Below, one piece after another: positions 18,430 to 27,292 of a DNA stretch of 64,000 nt. The first letter of the stretch is position 1. Every line of letters starts with the position of its first letter. Made by a program: the position numbers and the translations under genes. The notes beneath the pieces are model-generated. The model was given only the letters and a program-made list of their open reading frames with translations. It ran no database searches and was not told where the DNA came from. The DNA is from Clostridiaceae bacterium (lineage in GTDB: Bacteria; Bacillota; Clostridia; Lachnospirales; Lachnospiraceae). The stretch covers positions 96,581-160,580 of the forward strand of contig CABIXM010000004.1 in assembly GCA_902362725.1 (NCBI GenBank), in the 5' to 3' direction.

Positions 18430-18485
18430 AAAACGGGGCAGATGTAACGCCATCCTTTCGATGACCTTACATCCGCCCCTGTTTT
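18430..18485 (-). terminator. Terminator of prs (bidirectional)
   Basis: A long imperfect stem joins 18430-18447 and 18467-18485 (AAAACGGGGC against GCCCCTGTTTT, and GATGTAA against TTACATC), with A/T runs on both sides. It lies just downstream of prs on the minus strand. Confidence 0.75.
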
Positions 18486-18512
18486 ATCAGAGCATTTTAT
18501 CGGATTCCGGAT

Positions 18513-19697
18513 TTATTTCCCAAACTCACCGTTCTGCCGCTTCTCTAAGAGCTTCCGGATCTTCTCCGTCGGGTTGTTGATCTTTCCGATAGGAGTGTCA
18601 TGATTCATGGTATCGATAATGGTAGCCAGGAACTTGGTCATATCCGCTTCGGTGTAGTAGGGCTTCTCAAGAAGCTCCGGAGAGCGGTAGTTCAGGTTTG
18701 TGGTGACGATACGCTTGATGTAGCCCTTCTCGTAGTACTCGTCGAACTTCTTGAAGCCATCGGTGAACAGGCCGAAAGTGCAGCATACATAGACGTTGCG
18801 GGCTCCCCTCTCCTTCATCTGCTTGGCCACATCCAGCATACTTCCGCCGGAGGAAATCATGTCGTCAATGATGATGACGTCCTTGCCGGTCAGGGAGGTT
18901 CCCAGGAACTCGTGGGCTACAATTGGGTTCTTGCCATTGATGATGGTGGAGTAATCTCTTCTCTTATAGAACATACCCAGGTCAATTCCCAGTACGTTGG
19001 AGAAGTATACCGCACGCTCCATGGCACCCTCATCGGGGGCAATGATCATCAGGTGGTCGTTATCTACCTGGAGATCCGGCTCGGTGCGGAGCAGCGCCTT
19101 CATAAACTGATAGGGCGGCTGGAAGTTATCGAAGCCATTCAGCGGCGTCGCGTTCTGGACACGGGGGTCATGGGCGTCGAAGGTAATGATATTGGTCACA
19201 CCCATATTCTGAAGTTCCTGCAGAGCCAGCGCGCAGTCCAGGGATTCGCGGCTGGTGCGGCGGTGCTGACGGCCCTCATAGAGGAACGGAATTACCACAT
19301 TGATGCGGTGCGCCTTACCGGTGGCAGCAGAAATGATACGCTTCAGATCCTGATAGTGATCGTCCGGGGACATATGATTCTCATGGCCGCAGACATTGTA
19401 GGTAATGCTGTAGTTGCACACGTCCACGATGACGAAGAGGTCGCTTCCACGGACGGATTCGCCGAGACGGCCTTTCGCTTCACCGGTTCCAAAACGGGGA
19501 CAGGAGCAGTCGATCAGGTAGGAATCCTGGGCATACTCCTGAAAATAGACATTATCGCGGTGCTGCATATTGGCGGTCTTACGGAAATCCACCAGATAGT
19601 TGTCCACCTTTTTAGCGAAATACATACTGCTTTCCAGGGCGGCGATTTTCAGCGGCGCGATAGGTAAAATATTATCAAACTGATTTGTATCTGACAT
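18513..19697 (-). CDS. prs: Ribose-phosphate pyrophosphokinase
   Basis: PRPP synthetase, making phosphoribosyl pyrophosphate for nucleotide, His and Trp synthesis. The PRPP-binding loop DVIIIDDMISSGGSM is near residue 275. IPFLYEGRQHRRTSRES near residue 135 carries the ATP-loop region. At 394 residues it is longer than the common 315-residue form, matching a longer variant in Lachnospiraceae and related Clostridia. The start follows GGAGGACAGTC. It has its own promoter divergent from the 19848 gene. Confidence 0.93.
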   Translation of the reverse strand: MSDTNQFDNILPIAPLKIAALESSMYFAKKVDNYLVDFRKTANMQHRDNVYFQEYAQDSYLIDCSCPRFGTGEAKGRLGESVRGSDLFVIVDVCNYSITYNVCGHENHMSPDDHYQDLKRIISAATGKAHRINVVIPFLYEGRQHRRTSRESLDCALALQELQNMGVTNIITFDAHDPRVQNATPLNGFDNFQPPYQFMKALLRTEPDLQVDNDHLMIIAPDEGAMERAVYFSNVLGIDLGMFYKRRDYSTIINGKNPIVAHEFLGTSLTGKDVIIIDDMISSGGSMLDVAKQMKERGARNVYVCCTFGLFTDGFKKFDEYYEKGYIKRIVTTNLNYRSPELLEKPYYTEADMTKFLATIIDTMNHDTPIGKINNPTEKIRKLLEKRQNGEFGK

Positions 19698-19758
19698 GAC
19701 TGTCCTCCGAATAATATGACATTTTTAGATATGCAGTGAAAAACACACTATATATAAA

Positions 19759-19788
19759 TTTATACCATTTTCCGATACAGATCGTCAA
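19759..19788 (-). promoter_or_regulatory. SigA-type promoter of prs
   Basis: On the minus strand, TTGACG (19788-19783) and TATAAA (19764-19759) have 18-bp spacing, about 60 bp upstream of the prs ATG. Confidence 0.65.
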
Positions 19789-19794
19789 GACAGA

Positions 19795-19823
19795 TTGCTT
19801 TTTATTTTCAAATAATGTATGAT
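19795..19823 (+). promoter_or_regulatory. SigA-type promoter of the DUF512 gene
   Basis: TTGCTT (19795-19800) and TATGAT (19818-19823) have 17-bp spacing. The -10 ends 24 bp before the ATG at 19848. It diverges from the prs promoter. Confidence 0.65.
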
Positions 19824-19847
19824 GATGAAGGAGAAAAAGGAGTATTT

Positions 19848-21173
19848 ATGAAAAAAGTAAAAGAACACGTGATCAAGACTATAGAACCGGGCAGTATCGC
19901 CGAGGAACTGGAGCTGGAACCGGGAGACGTGCTGGTGTCGGTGAACGGCCAGCCGGTAAAAGACGTCTTTGATTATCATTATCTGATTAACGAGGAATAT
20001 CTGGAGATTCTGGTCCGGAAGCCAAGCGGAGAAGAATGGGAGCTGGAGATCGAGAAGGAATACGAGGACGATCTGGGCATTGAATTCGAGAACGGCATGA
20101 TGGATGATTACCGTTCCTGCAGCAATAAATGTATCTTCTGTTTTATCGATCAATTGCCGAAGGGCATGCGGGACACGCTGTATTTCAAGGATGACGATTC
20201 CCGTCTGTCCTTTTTACAGGGCAATTACGTGACTCTGACGAATATGAGTGACGCGGACGTGCAGCGGATCATCACTTATCGCATGGAGCCCATTAATATC
20301 TCCTTCCAGGCCATGCACCCGGAGCTGCGCTGTCAGATGCTCCATAACCGCTTCGCCGGGGAAGCTCTGAAGAAGGTGGACCGCTTCTATGAGGCGGGCA
20401 TCATCATGAACGGCCAGATCGTGCTCTGCAAGGGCGTGAACGATGGAAAAGAACTGGAATACAGCATTGAACAGCTGGTAAAATACCTGCCCTATCTGCA
20501 GAGTGTATCGGTGGTTCCGGTGGGCTTGACCCGCTATCGGGATGGCCTCTATCCGCTGACGCCCTTTACGAAGGAGGACGCGTGCGCAGTGTTGGCCCTG
20601 ATTCACAGCTGGCAGGAGCGCCTTTACAAAGAATACGGCAATCACTTCATCCACGCAGGCGACGAGTGGTATCTGCTGGCGGAAGAGGAGATACCGGCGG
20701 AGGACAGCTATGACGGTTATCTGCAGTTGGAAAATGGCGTTGGTATGATAAGGCTTCTCCGGGAAGAGGTACATGAACAACTGGCGGCTCTTCCGGGAGA
20801 TGACAGAAAGCGCCATGTCACCATTGCTACAGGTGAGCTGGCAGCGCCGATTCTGACCGGACTTGGCAAAGAGGTGAAAGAGAAGTTCCCGAAGCTGGAT
20901 CTGCAGGTAAAAGCTGTGAAGAATGAATTTTTCGGCGGCAAGATTACCGTGGCCGGACTTCTGACCGGACAGGATCTGAAAAAGCAGTTAGCTGATCTGA
21001 ACCTGGGCGAGGAGCTTCTGCTGACTGAACATATGCTGAAGAGCGGCGAGCGGGTCTTCCTGGACGATGTGACTGTGGAAGAACTGTCCAGGGCTTTACA
21101 AGTGCCCATAACTATTGTAAAATCAGACGGAAAATCTTTTCTAGATGCCGTACTTGGCCGATCTGAGAATTAA
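19848..21173 (+). CDS. DUF512 radical-SAM-like protein with PDZ domain
   Basis: A 441-residue protein. The N-terminal PDZ-like segment (about residues 1-70) is IEPGSIAEELELEPGDVLVSVNGQPV. A cysteine cluster CSNKCIFCF (about residue 90) resembles a radical SAM [4Fe-4S] site, then comes a TIM-barrel-like region and the C-terminal DUF512 domain. The family sits next to der (engA) in many Clostridia, as here (der starts 36 bp downstream). The biochemical function is not established. ATG 19848 follows GGAGAAAAAGGAGTATTT. Confidence 0.85.
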   Translation: MKKVKEHVIKTIEPGSIAEELELEPGDVLVSVNGQPVKDVFDYHYLINEEYLEILVRKPSGEEWELEIEKEYEDDLGIEFENGMMDDYRSCSNKCIFCFIDQLPKGMRDTLYFKDDDSRLSFLQGNYVTLTNMSDADVQRIITYRMEPINISFQAMHPELRCQMLHNRFAGEALKKVDRFYEAGIIMNGQIVLCKGVNDGKELEYSIEQLVKYLPYLQSVSVVPVGLTRYRDGLYPLTPFTKEDACAVLALIHSWQERLYKEYGNHFIHAGDEWYLLAEEEIPAEDSYDGYLQLENGVGMIRLLREEVHEQLAALPGDDRKRHVTIATGELAAPILTGLGKEVKEKFPKLDLQVKAVKNEFFGGKITVAGLLTGQDLKKQLADLNLGEELLLTEHMLKSGERVFLDDVTVEELSRALQVPITIVKSDGKSFLDAVLGRSEN

Positions 21174-21208
21174 GATATAGTATCAAGAAGAATAGGAGAA
21201 ATTAGAGA

Positions 21209-22537
21209 ATGAGTAAACCGATAGTAGCGATTGTCGGACGCCCGAACGTGGGAAAATCCACCCTGTTTAACGCGCTTGCGGGAGAGAATATTTCCATTGT
21301 AAAGGACACGCCCGGAGTAACGAGAGACCGTATTTACGCGGATGTGACGTGGCTGGATCACGCTTTTACCCTGATAGACACCGGTGGCATCGAGCCGGAC
21401 AGCAGCGACGTCATCCTGTCCCAGATGCGGGAACAGGCCCAGATTGCCATTGATACCGCGGACGTAATCATCTTCCTGGCGGATGTGCGTCAGGGCCTGG
21501 TGGACGCGGATTCCAAGGTGGCGGACATGCTGCGCCGTTCCAGAAAGCCCATTGTGCTGGCTATCAATAAGGTAGACAGCTTCCAGAAGTTTATGGCGGA
21601 TACCTACGAGTTTTATAACCTGGGTATCGGCGATCCGGTGCCGATTTCCGCAGCTTCTCGTCTGGGTATCGGCGATCTGCTGGACGAGGTCGTGAAGCAT
21701 TTCCCGGAGCAGACCGGTGAGATTGAGGAGGACGACCGTCCCCGCATCGCCATCGTGGGCAAACCGAACGTGGGAAAATCCTCCATTATCAATAAGTTGA
21801 TCGGCGAAAACCGCGTCATCGTGTCCAATATCGCAGGCACCACCCGGGACGCCATCGACACCGAGGTACGCCGGAACGGTAAGGACTACATTTTCATTGA
21901 CACGGCAGGACTGCGCCGCAAGAACAAGATCAAAGAGGAGCTGGAGCGCTACAGCATTATCCGTACCGTGACGGCAGTGGAGCGGGCCGACGTGGTCATT
22001 CTGGTCATCGACGCGAAAGAGGGCGTCACCGAGCAGGACGCGAAGATCGCCGGTATCGCCCATGAGCGCGGCAAGGGCATCATCATTGCGGTCAATAAAT
22101 GGGACGCCATCGAGAAAAATGACAAGACTGTCTATGAATATACCAACAAGATCCGGAATATTCTGTCTTATATGCCTTACGCGGAGATTACGTTCATTTC
22201 CGCTGTGACCGGTCAGCGTCTGCCGAAGCTCTTTGAGCTCATCGACATGGTCATCCAGAACCAGAACCTGCGCGTAGCCACCGGCGTGCTGAACGAGATC
22301 ATGACCGAAGCTGTGGCTCTGCAGCAGCCGCCCTCAGACAAGGGAAAGCGCCTGAAGCTTTTCTATATTACACAGGTGGCAGTGAAGCCGCCCACCTTCG
22401 TCATTTTTGTAAATGACAAGGAGCTGATGCATTTTTCTTATACCAGATATCTGGAAAATAAGATCCGGGATGCTTTCGGCTTCAAGGGAACCGCGCTCCG
22501 GTTCCTGATTCGGGAAAGAAAGGGTGATCAGCAGTGA
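21209..22537 (+). CDS. der: Ribosome biogenesis GTPase Der (EngA)
   Basis: A 442-residue protein with tandem GTPase domains: GRPNVGKSTLFN (about residue 11) with NKVD, and GKPNVGKSSIIN (about residue 185) with NKWD. A C-terminal KH-like domain follows (about residues 355-442). Der acts in 50S subunit maturation. Its last bases overlap the plsY start, so der-plsY-gpsA is one operon. Confidence 0.97.
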   Translation: MSKPIVAIVGRPNVGKSTLFNALAGENISIVKDTPGVTRDRIYADVTWLDHAFTLIDTGGIEPDSSDVILSQMREQAQIAIDTADVIIFLADVRQGLVDADSKVADMLRRSRKPIVLAINKVDSFQKFMADTYEFYNLGIGDPVPISAASRLGIGDLLDEVVKHFPEQTGEIEEDDRPRIAIVGKPNVGKSSIINKLIGENRVIVSNIAGTTRDAIDTEVRRNGKDYIFIDTAGLRRKNKIKEELERYSIIRTVTAVERADVVILVIDAKEGVTEQDAKIAGIAHERGKGIIIAVNKWDAIEKNDKTVYEYTNKIRNILSYMPYAEITFISAVTGQRLPKLFELIDMVIQNQNLRVATGVLNEIMTEAVALQQPPSDKGKRLKLFYITQVAVKPPTFVIFVNDKELMHFSYTRYLENKIRDAFGFKGTALRFLIRERKGDQQ

Positions 22538-23178
22538 TACGTCTGGCATGTGTGGCCATCGGCTATGTGTTCGGTTTGTTTCAGACCGGTTATATCTATG
22601 GAGAATTAAAAGGTACGGATATCCGCCAGCATGGAAGCGGCAACGCGGGCGCTACCAACGCGCTCCGGACGCTTGGCTGGAAGGCAGGCCTTATTACCCT
22701 GCTGGGAGACTGCTTTAAGTGTGTCTTTGCGGTGCTTCTGGTACGAGCCCTGTTTGCGGGCCGTTATCCGGATGAAAATATGGGCGTGCTTCTGGGAATG
22801 TACGCAGCCCTGGGTGTGATTTTGGGACATAACTTTCCCTTTTATCTGAAGTTTAAGGGCGGAAAGGGCATTGCGGCTACCGCAGGTCTGTACCTGTCCC
22901 TGGATCCGGTTATGACTCTGGTGGCCATTGTATTATTTGGAGGTGCCGTAGGCGCGACCCGTTACGTATCCCTGGGATCCATTCTGGTCAGCATCTGGCT
23001 GCCGGTGGGAACGATTCTGTTTGGCCGGCAGGGACATTGGGGATTGTCCCAGGGGCATCTCTATGAGCTTTACGCGATTACGATTTTCTTATGCCTGATG
23101 GCGATTTACCGCCACCGGAAGAACATTGGAAGACTGTTGAACGGCACCGAGAGCAAGCTCGGGCAGAAGGCGAAATAA
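22534..23178 (+). CDS. plsY: Glycerol-3-phosphate acyltransferase PlsY
   Basis: A 214-residue membrane acyltransferase using acyl-phosphate to make lysophosphatidate, paired with PlsX. Five hydrophobic segments and the motifs GSGNAGATNALR, GHNFPFYLKFKGGKGIAAT and the C-terminal YRHRKNIGRLLNGTESK are diagnostic. Start GTG 22534 overlaps the der stop. Linkage to gpsA, which makes its glycerol-3-phosphate substrate, is coherent. Confidence 0.95.
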   Translation: MIRLACVAIGYVFGLFQTGYIYGELKGTDIRQHGSGNAGATNALRTLGWKAGLITLLGDCFKCVFAVLLVRALFAGRYPDENMGVLLGMYAALGVILGHNFPFYLKFKGGKGIAATAGLYLSLDPVMTLVAIVLFGGAVGATRYVSLGSILVSIWLPVGTILFGRQGHWGLSQGHLYELYAITIFLCLMAIYRHRKNIGRLLNGTESKLGQKAK

Positions 23179-23189
23179 GGAGAGATACT

Positions 23190-24200
23190 ATGGCGAAAAC
23201 AGGTGTGATTGGAGCAGGAAGCTGGGGAACGGCCCTTGCGCTGGTACTCCACAATAACGGGCATGAGGTCGTCCTCTGGTCCCATTCAAAGACCTCTGTG
23301 GAGAGTCTTTCAGAGAACAGGGAACTGATCGGAAAGCTGCCGGGCGTGAAAATCCCGGAGACGATTGCGATTACCAATGATCTGGAAGCGGCGATGAAGG
23401 AGAAGGACATGCTGGTACTGGCGGTTCCGTCCGCCTGCATCCGCAGCACGGCCCACAATATGGCTCCCTATGTGGCGGATGGTCAGCTGATCGTGTGCGT
23501 CTCCAAGGGCATCGAAGAGAGCACCCTGAAGATTATGACCGAGGTTATAGAGGATGAAATTCCGAACTGCCGGGCAGCAGTGCTGTCGGGACCCAGCCAT
23601 GCGGAGGAGGTTAGCCGCGGCCTACCGACGACGGTAGTGGCGGGCGCCCACGACCGTGAGACAGCAGAGCACATCCAGAACCTCTTTATGAATCAGGTCT
23701 TTCGTGTATACACAAGCCCGGACATGCTCGGCATCGAGCTGGGCGGTGCCCTGAAAAATGTCATCGCGCTGGCGGCAGGCATCGCCGACGGCCTGGGCTA
23801 CGGCGACAATACCAAGGCCGCTCTGATTACCCGGGGAATCGCGGAGATGAGCCGCATCGGCACCGCCATGGGCGGCCGCCAGGAGACCTTCAACGGCCTG
23901 TCCGGTATCGGCGATTTGATTGTAACCTGTGCCTCCGTACACAGCCGGAACCGCAAGGCCGGTTATCTGATGGGCCAGGGCCGCACCATGCGGGAGGCCA
24001 TGGACGAGGTGAAAATGGTGGTCGAGGGCGTCTATTCCGCCAAGGCAGCCGTGGCTCTTGCCCGGAAATACAACATCGAAATCCCGATTATCGAACAGGT
24101 CAACAAGGTACTCTTTGAGGACAAGTCCCCGAAGGAGGCCGTGACCGAGCTGATGCTTCGCGATAAAAAAATCGAAAATTCACAACTCCCCTGGGAGTAG
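23190..24200 (+). CDS. gpsA: NAD(P)-dependent glycerol-3-phosphate dehydrogenase
   Basis: A 336-residue enzyme reducing dihydroxyacetone phosphate to sn-glycerol-3-phosphate. It has the dinucleotide fold GAGSWGTALALVL at the N-terminus, SGPSHAEEV, the catalytic lysine region GGALKNVIALAAGIADGLG and the C-terminal helices. ATG 23190 follows AAGGAGAGATACT; reading further upstream only enters plsY. Confidence 0.96.
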   Translation: MAKTGVIGAGSWGTALALVLHNNGHEVVLWSHSKTSVESLSENRELIGKLPGVKIPETIAITNDLEAAMKEKDMLVLAVPSACIRSTAHNMAPYVADGQLIVCVSKGIEESTLKIMTEVIEDEIPNCRAAVLSGPSHAEEVSRGLPTTVVAGAHDRETAEHIQNLFMNQVFRVYTSPDMLGIELGGALKNVIALAAGIADGLGYGDNTKAALITRGIAEMSRIGTAMGGRQETFNGLSGIGDLIVTCASVHSRNRKAGYLMGQGRTMREAMDEVKMVVEGVYSAKAAVALARKYNIEIPIIEQVNKVLFEDKSPKEAVTELMLRDKKIENSQLPWE

Positions 24201-24215
24201 GAGGGAGGGCCGCCT

Positions 24216-25277
24216 GTGCGCTGTTACAACTGCAATAAGAAATTTGACTACGAGAAATATTACGGCATCTGTCCCAAATGCGGCTGCTTTAACCGGCAGG
24301 AGACTGCTGAGGAACAGCATGAGGCCGTGCACGACCGCTTTGGCGACAGCTCCGATGAGGACTGTCATAGAAGCCACCGAACCTTCAGCGCCCATCCAGG
24401 CGAAGAACGGGATGGAAGCTTTACTTATCAGGAGGACGGCTATACCTATACGGACTTTGAAGGAGAGACGGCGAAGAAAAAGGGCGTGGGCTTCTTTGTA
24501 TTCTGCATCCTGTTCTTTGTGCTCAGCGTGTTCCTGCTGATTGGAACCATAATCTATACGACAGTCAATCCCATGGTAAGCGTATTTGTGACTGATCCGG
24601 AGAATGGAAGCGGTCTGGAAATCGTGAAACATGAGGCGGGTGCTTCTTTTATCTTCCAGGAGAAAATGACGCTGCAGGTACTGGAGTGCCGGGAGGTGGC
24701 AGATTCGAGTATCTTCCCAACCATGGAAGAGGGAAAAAAGCTGGTGGCGGTTCATGTACAGGGCGAGAGCGACGGCCAGTACGAGGATTACAACGGGCTT
24801 TATGGCATCTATCTGGAGACAGAAGGCCATTACCGGGAACCCATTTCCAGCTATTATTTTGAGCCCTACGCGCAGATTCTGGGCGTGTACCCGGCGCTGG
24901 ATGACAGTTCCTTCAAAGGGGAAGCATACTGCGACGGCTGGTACGGTTTCCTGGTGGACGCAGACGCGGACACAGCGGTGCTGTGGCTGGATGAGTACGA
25001 CTGCACCGATTGGGATGGCGGGAAGCTGATCCGCACCCATCGGATCGAACTGCCCATCGAGAACCTGACCGAGGACGAGGCCGCGGAGCTGGAGCAGGCC
25101 GCAGATGAGGCGGAAGCGGAAGGTTTGCTGCAGGAGGAAATTTTCATTGACGGGACGGAAGTAGAAGGACAGTCATCGGAGGAAATTTCTGTCGACGAGA
25201 ATGGTAACCTGTCCGTTGCGGTACCCGGTCCGGAAGACTTTGAAGCGCAGGAAGGAGGTGCCGGGGATGGAATCTAG
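24216..25277 (+). CDS. Zinc-ribbon membrane protein of unknown function
   Basis: 353 residues, not assigned to a named family. The N-terminus has a zinc ribbon CYNC-x12-CPKC (about residues 3-22). A polar stretch and one membrane helix (FFVFCILFFVLSVFLLIGTIIY, described here in two parts: FFVFCILFF and VLSVFLLIGTIIY, about residues 90-112) follow. An extracytoplasmic domain resembling DUF4352 immunoglobulin-like proteins comes next (KKLVAVHVQ...YNGLYGIYLET), with an acidic tail. GTG 24216 is preceded by GGAGGGAGGG. It overlaps the next gene by 11 bp, and the two share the domain pattern YGIY, so they look like diverged relatives. Confidence 0.7.
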   Translation: MRCYNCNKKFDYEKYYGICPKCGCFNRQETAEEQHEAVHDRFGDSSDEDCHRSHRTFSAHPGEERDGSFTYQEDGYTYTDFEGETAKKKGVGFFVFCILFFVLSVFLLIGTIIYTTVNPMVSVFVTDPENGSGLEIVKHEAGASFIFQEKMTLQVLECREVADSSIFPTMEEGKKLVAVHVQGESDGQYEDYNGLYGIYLETEGHYREPISSYYFEPYAQILGVYPALDDSSFKGEAYCDGWYGFLVDADADTAVLWLDEYDCTDWDGGKLIRTHRIELPIENLTEDEAAELEQAADEAEAEGLLQEEIFIDGTEVEGQSSEEISVDENGNLSVAVPGPEDFEAQEGGAGDGI

Positions 25278-25809
25278 GACAACGGAGAAAAATACACTGA
25301 TATTTCGGATTGTCGGCGGTATCTTTCTGGTCTTCGGAATTATTTTCCTGGCAGTCACTTTTAAGCTTTGGCTCAGAGGGAGTGTTCCCGGCATGATGAC
25401 CGCAGATACCAGCGGCTCCTACTGCACCCTGGAGCCCGTAGGCAGCGAGTGCCTGGGAGCCACCTATGAAGGCGCGCAGGCAGAGGAGGGATATACCTTC
25501 TACCGGCTGGATTTCCAGGTCACCAACGAGGGCGATGAGACCCGCTACATGGACAACTACTACGGTATCTATTTTAACGAGGACAACGGCAATTACAACG
25601 ATGTGCTGGACTGGTGGCATACCGAAGAGGAAGAGAGCCAGCCCCGGTACCTGTTTGAAGACTACGATTACACCTACCTCCCCGCAGGCCGTACCGGCAC
25701 CTACCAGATGGTAGTGCAGATCCTGGACGGCGTGAAGAGCTTCACGGTGGATTATTATCCGGGGGATGTAAGCGGAGAGAGAATCAGTTTTGATATGACA
25801 ATCGAATAA
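25267..25809 (+). CDS. Membrane-anchored DUF4352-like protein of unknown function
   Basis: A 180-residue protein with a short cytoplasmic start, one membrane helix (about residues 11-33: IFRIVGGIFLVFGIIFLAV) and an extracellular beta-rich domain. The domain contains YRLDFQVTNEGDETRYMDNY and YGIYF, similar in layout to the preceding zinc-ribbon protein but without the ribbon. ATG 25267 follows AAGGAGGTGCCGGGG inside the end of the upstream gene. The function is unknown; the pair may act together at the cell surface. The next element downstream is the large hairpin at 25840. Confidence 0.65.
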   Translation: MESRTTEKNTLIFRIVGGIFLVFGIIFLAVTFKLWLRGSVPGMMTADTSGSYCTLEPVGSECLGATYEGAQAEEGYTFYRLDFQVTNEGDETRYMDNYYGIYFNEDNGNYNDVLDWWHTEEEESQPRYLFEDYDYTYLPAGRTGTYQMVVQILDGVKSFTVDYYPGDVSGERISFDMTIE

Positions 25810-25839
25810 CGGACGAACAATCCAAAACGTAGATCTCCG

Positions 25840-25934
25840 GAGAGAAACAGAAAGCCCTCGGGGGGACGTTAGCTGATTTTCCGTAGGGACGAGTAGGAAA
25901 ATCTGCGTGTCTCCGAGGGCTTTCTGTTTCTCTC
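25840..25934 (+). terminator. Very long inverted repeat (22-bp perfect arms)
   Basis: Bases 25840-25861 are perfectly complementary to 25913-25934. Weaker pairing continues inward (ACG with CGT), and an inner stem GATTTTCC/GGAAAATC lies near 25874-25902. The whole forms a ~95-nt rod. No long U-tract follows, so it may be a bidirectional terminator, an RNA-stability element or a miniature mobile element. It occupies most of the space between 25809 and the promoter at 25987. Confidence 0.6.
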
Positions 25935-25986
25935 CAGAGCCCATAGCCTTTCGGTCTTTCCACCATATATTTTCCCAAATTAAGCA

Positions 25987-26015
25987 TTGACAAACAGCAC
26001 CTCGCGGTATACAAT
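25987..26015 (+). promoter_or_regulatory. SigA-type promoter of the trpXYZ-like operon
   Basis: Consensus TTGACA (25987-25992) and TACAAT (26010-26015) have 17-bp spacing. The leader of about 85 nt contains an 11-bp direct repeat, CGTCAAAGCAT, at 26042-26052 and 26058-26068, which could be an operator. No T-box GGTGG/ACC motif was seen. Confidence 0.75.
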
Positions 26016-26106
26016 GTAAAAAGTAATGCGGCACTTTAATACGTCAAAGCATCGTGGCGTCAAAGCATTAGCGCCGCAAAATGGAGGATATACAGGAGGA
26101 TTTACT

Positions 26107-27150
26107 ATGAAAAAGTTACTCGCATTAGCACTGGCAGGAACCATGACCCTGTCACTGGCGGCCTGCGGAGGAAGTAAGGCTGATACCACAACCACAGATA
26201 CCGCGGCAGCAGAAGAAACCACAGAGACAGCCGATACCGCAGACGCGGCTTCCACAGACGGACAGACCTACACCATAGGTATTTGTCAGCTGGTACAGCA
26301 TGAGGCGCTGGATGCAGCGACCCAGGGCTTTAAGGATGCAGTGGAAGAAGGACTTGGAAAGGATAACGTAACCTTTGAGGAGCAGAATGCGTCCGGAGAT
26401 TCCGCTACTTGCGCGACGATCATCAATCAGTTTGTATCCGATAATGTGGATCTGATTCTGGCAAACGCCACACCGGCCCTGCAGGCGGCAGCACAGGGAA
26501 CCGATACCATTCCGGTACTGGGAACCGCTGTTACAGAGTATGGCGTAGCGCTTGATATCGACAATTTTGACGGCCTGGTAGGAACCAACGTATCCGGTAC
26601 TTCCGACCTGGCGCCGCTGGATCAGCAGGCAGCTATGCTGCAGGAGCTGTTCCCGGATGCAAAGAATGTAGGACTTCTGTACTGCTCCGCTGAGGCAAAC
26701 TCCCAGTACCAGGTAGACACCGTACAGGCAGCCCTGGAGAAGCTTGGCTATACCTGCAAGCAGTATTCCTTCTCTGATTCCAACGATCTGGCTTCCGTAG
26801 CTACAACTGCTGCAAATGAAAGCGATGTCATATATCTGCCGACTGATAATACCGTAGCGTCCAATACAGAAATTGTCCGCAATATCTGCGAGCCGGCCGG
26901 TGTTCCGATTATCGCCGGTGAGGAAGGCATCTGCGCAGGCTGCGGCGTGGCAACTCTTTCCATCAGCTACTACGATCTGGGCGTAGCAACCGGTAAGATG
27001 GCAGTGAAGATTCTGACCGGCGAGGCAAACGTATCTGAGATGCCCATCGAGTATGCACCGGAGTTCACAAAGAAATACAATCCGGAGCTGGCAGAGGCTA
27101 TGGGCGCAACCATTCCGGATGACTATGTAGCAATTGAGACAGCAGAGTAA
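26107..27150 (+). CDS. trpX: ABC transporter substrate-binding lipoprotein (TrpX-like)
   Basis: A 347-residue lipoprotein: signal peptide with lipobox LAAC (Cys20), a Thr/Ala/Glu-rich linker (about residues 25-55), then a periplasmic-binding domain of the COG2984 family (TYTIGICQLVQHEALDAATQ, then YGV and STLS-type hinge regions). With the permease and ATPase that follow it forms a TrpXYZ-type importer; family members take up tryptophan, tyrosine or other small aromatic substrates. Here the substrate is inferred only from family. ATG 26107 follows ACAGGAGGATTTACT. A terminator-like hairpin after it could keep its transcript in excess. Confidence 0.85.
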   Translation: MKKLLALALAGTMTLSLAACGGSKADTTTTDTAAAEETTETADTADAASTDGQTYTIGICQLVQHEALDAATQGFKDAVEEGLGKDNVTFEEQNASGDSATCATIINQFVSDNVDLILANATPALQAAAQGTDTIPVLGTAVTEYGVALDIDNFDGLVGTNVSGTSDLAPLDQQAAMLQELFPDAKNVGLLYCSAEANSQYQVDTVQAALEKLGYTCKQYSFSDSNDLASVATTAANESDVIYLPTDNTVASNTEIVRNICEPAGVPIIAGEEGICAGCGVATLSISYYDLGVATGKMAVKILTGEANVSEMPIEYAPEFTKKYNPELAEAMGATIPDDYVAIETAE

Positions 27151-27196
27151 GCTGGAACAGTACATTTCGCATGAATTTAAAAAAGAATGTGTTGAG

Positions 27197-27232
27197 GCGG
27201 GTAAAAAGGACTTCCCTTTTTACCTGCTTTTT
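27197..27232 (+). terminator. Intrinsic terminator/attenuator between binding protein and permease
   Basis: GCGGGTAAAAAGG (27197-27209) pairs with CCTTTTTACCTGC (27215-27227) around ACTTC, then TTTTTG follows. A possible -10, TATAAT, lies at 27235-27240. Partial termination would raise the binding-protein level over the permease. Confidence 0.75.
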
Positions 27233-27292
27233 GCTATAATATTGAAAGCTTTACGCATTTTTTGCGTGATTACAAGGCAGGAGGATAGAAAA

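Noticed and set aside
18600..19667. Long open frame antisense to prs
   Set aside because: It mirrors prs codons, shows no family motifs and lacks a convincing ribosome binding site.
26016..26106. T-box riboswitch upstream of the trpX-like gene
   Set aside because: The leader is about 90 nt with no T-box core, specifier stem or antiterminator recognisable.
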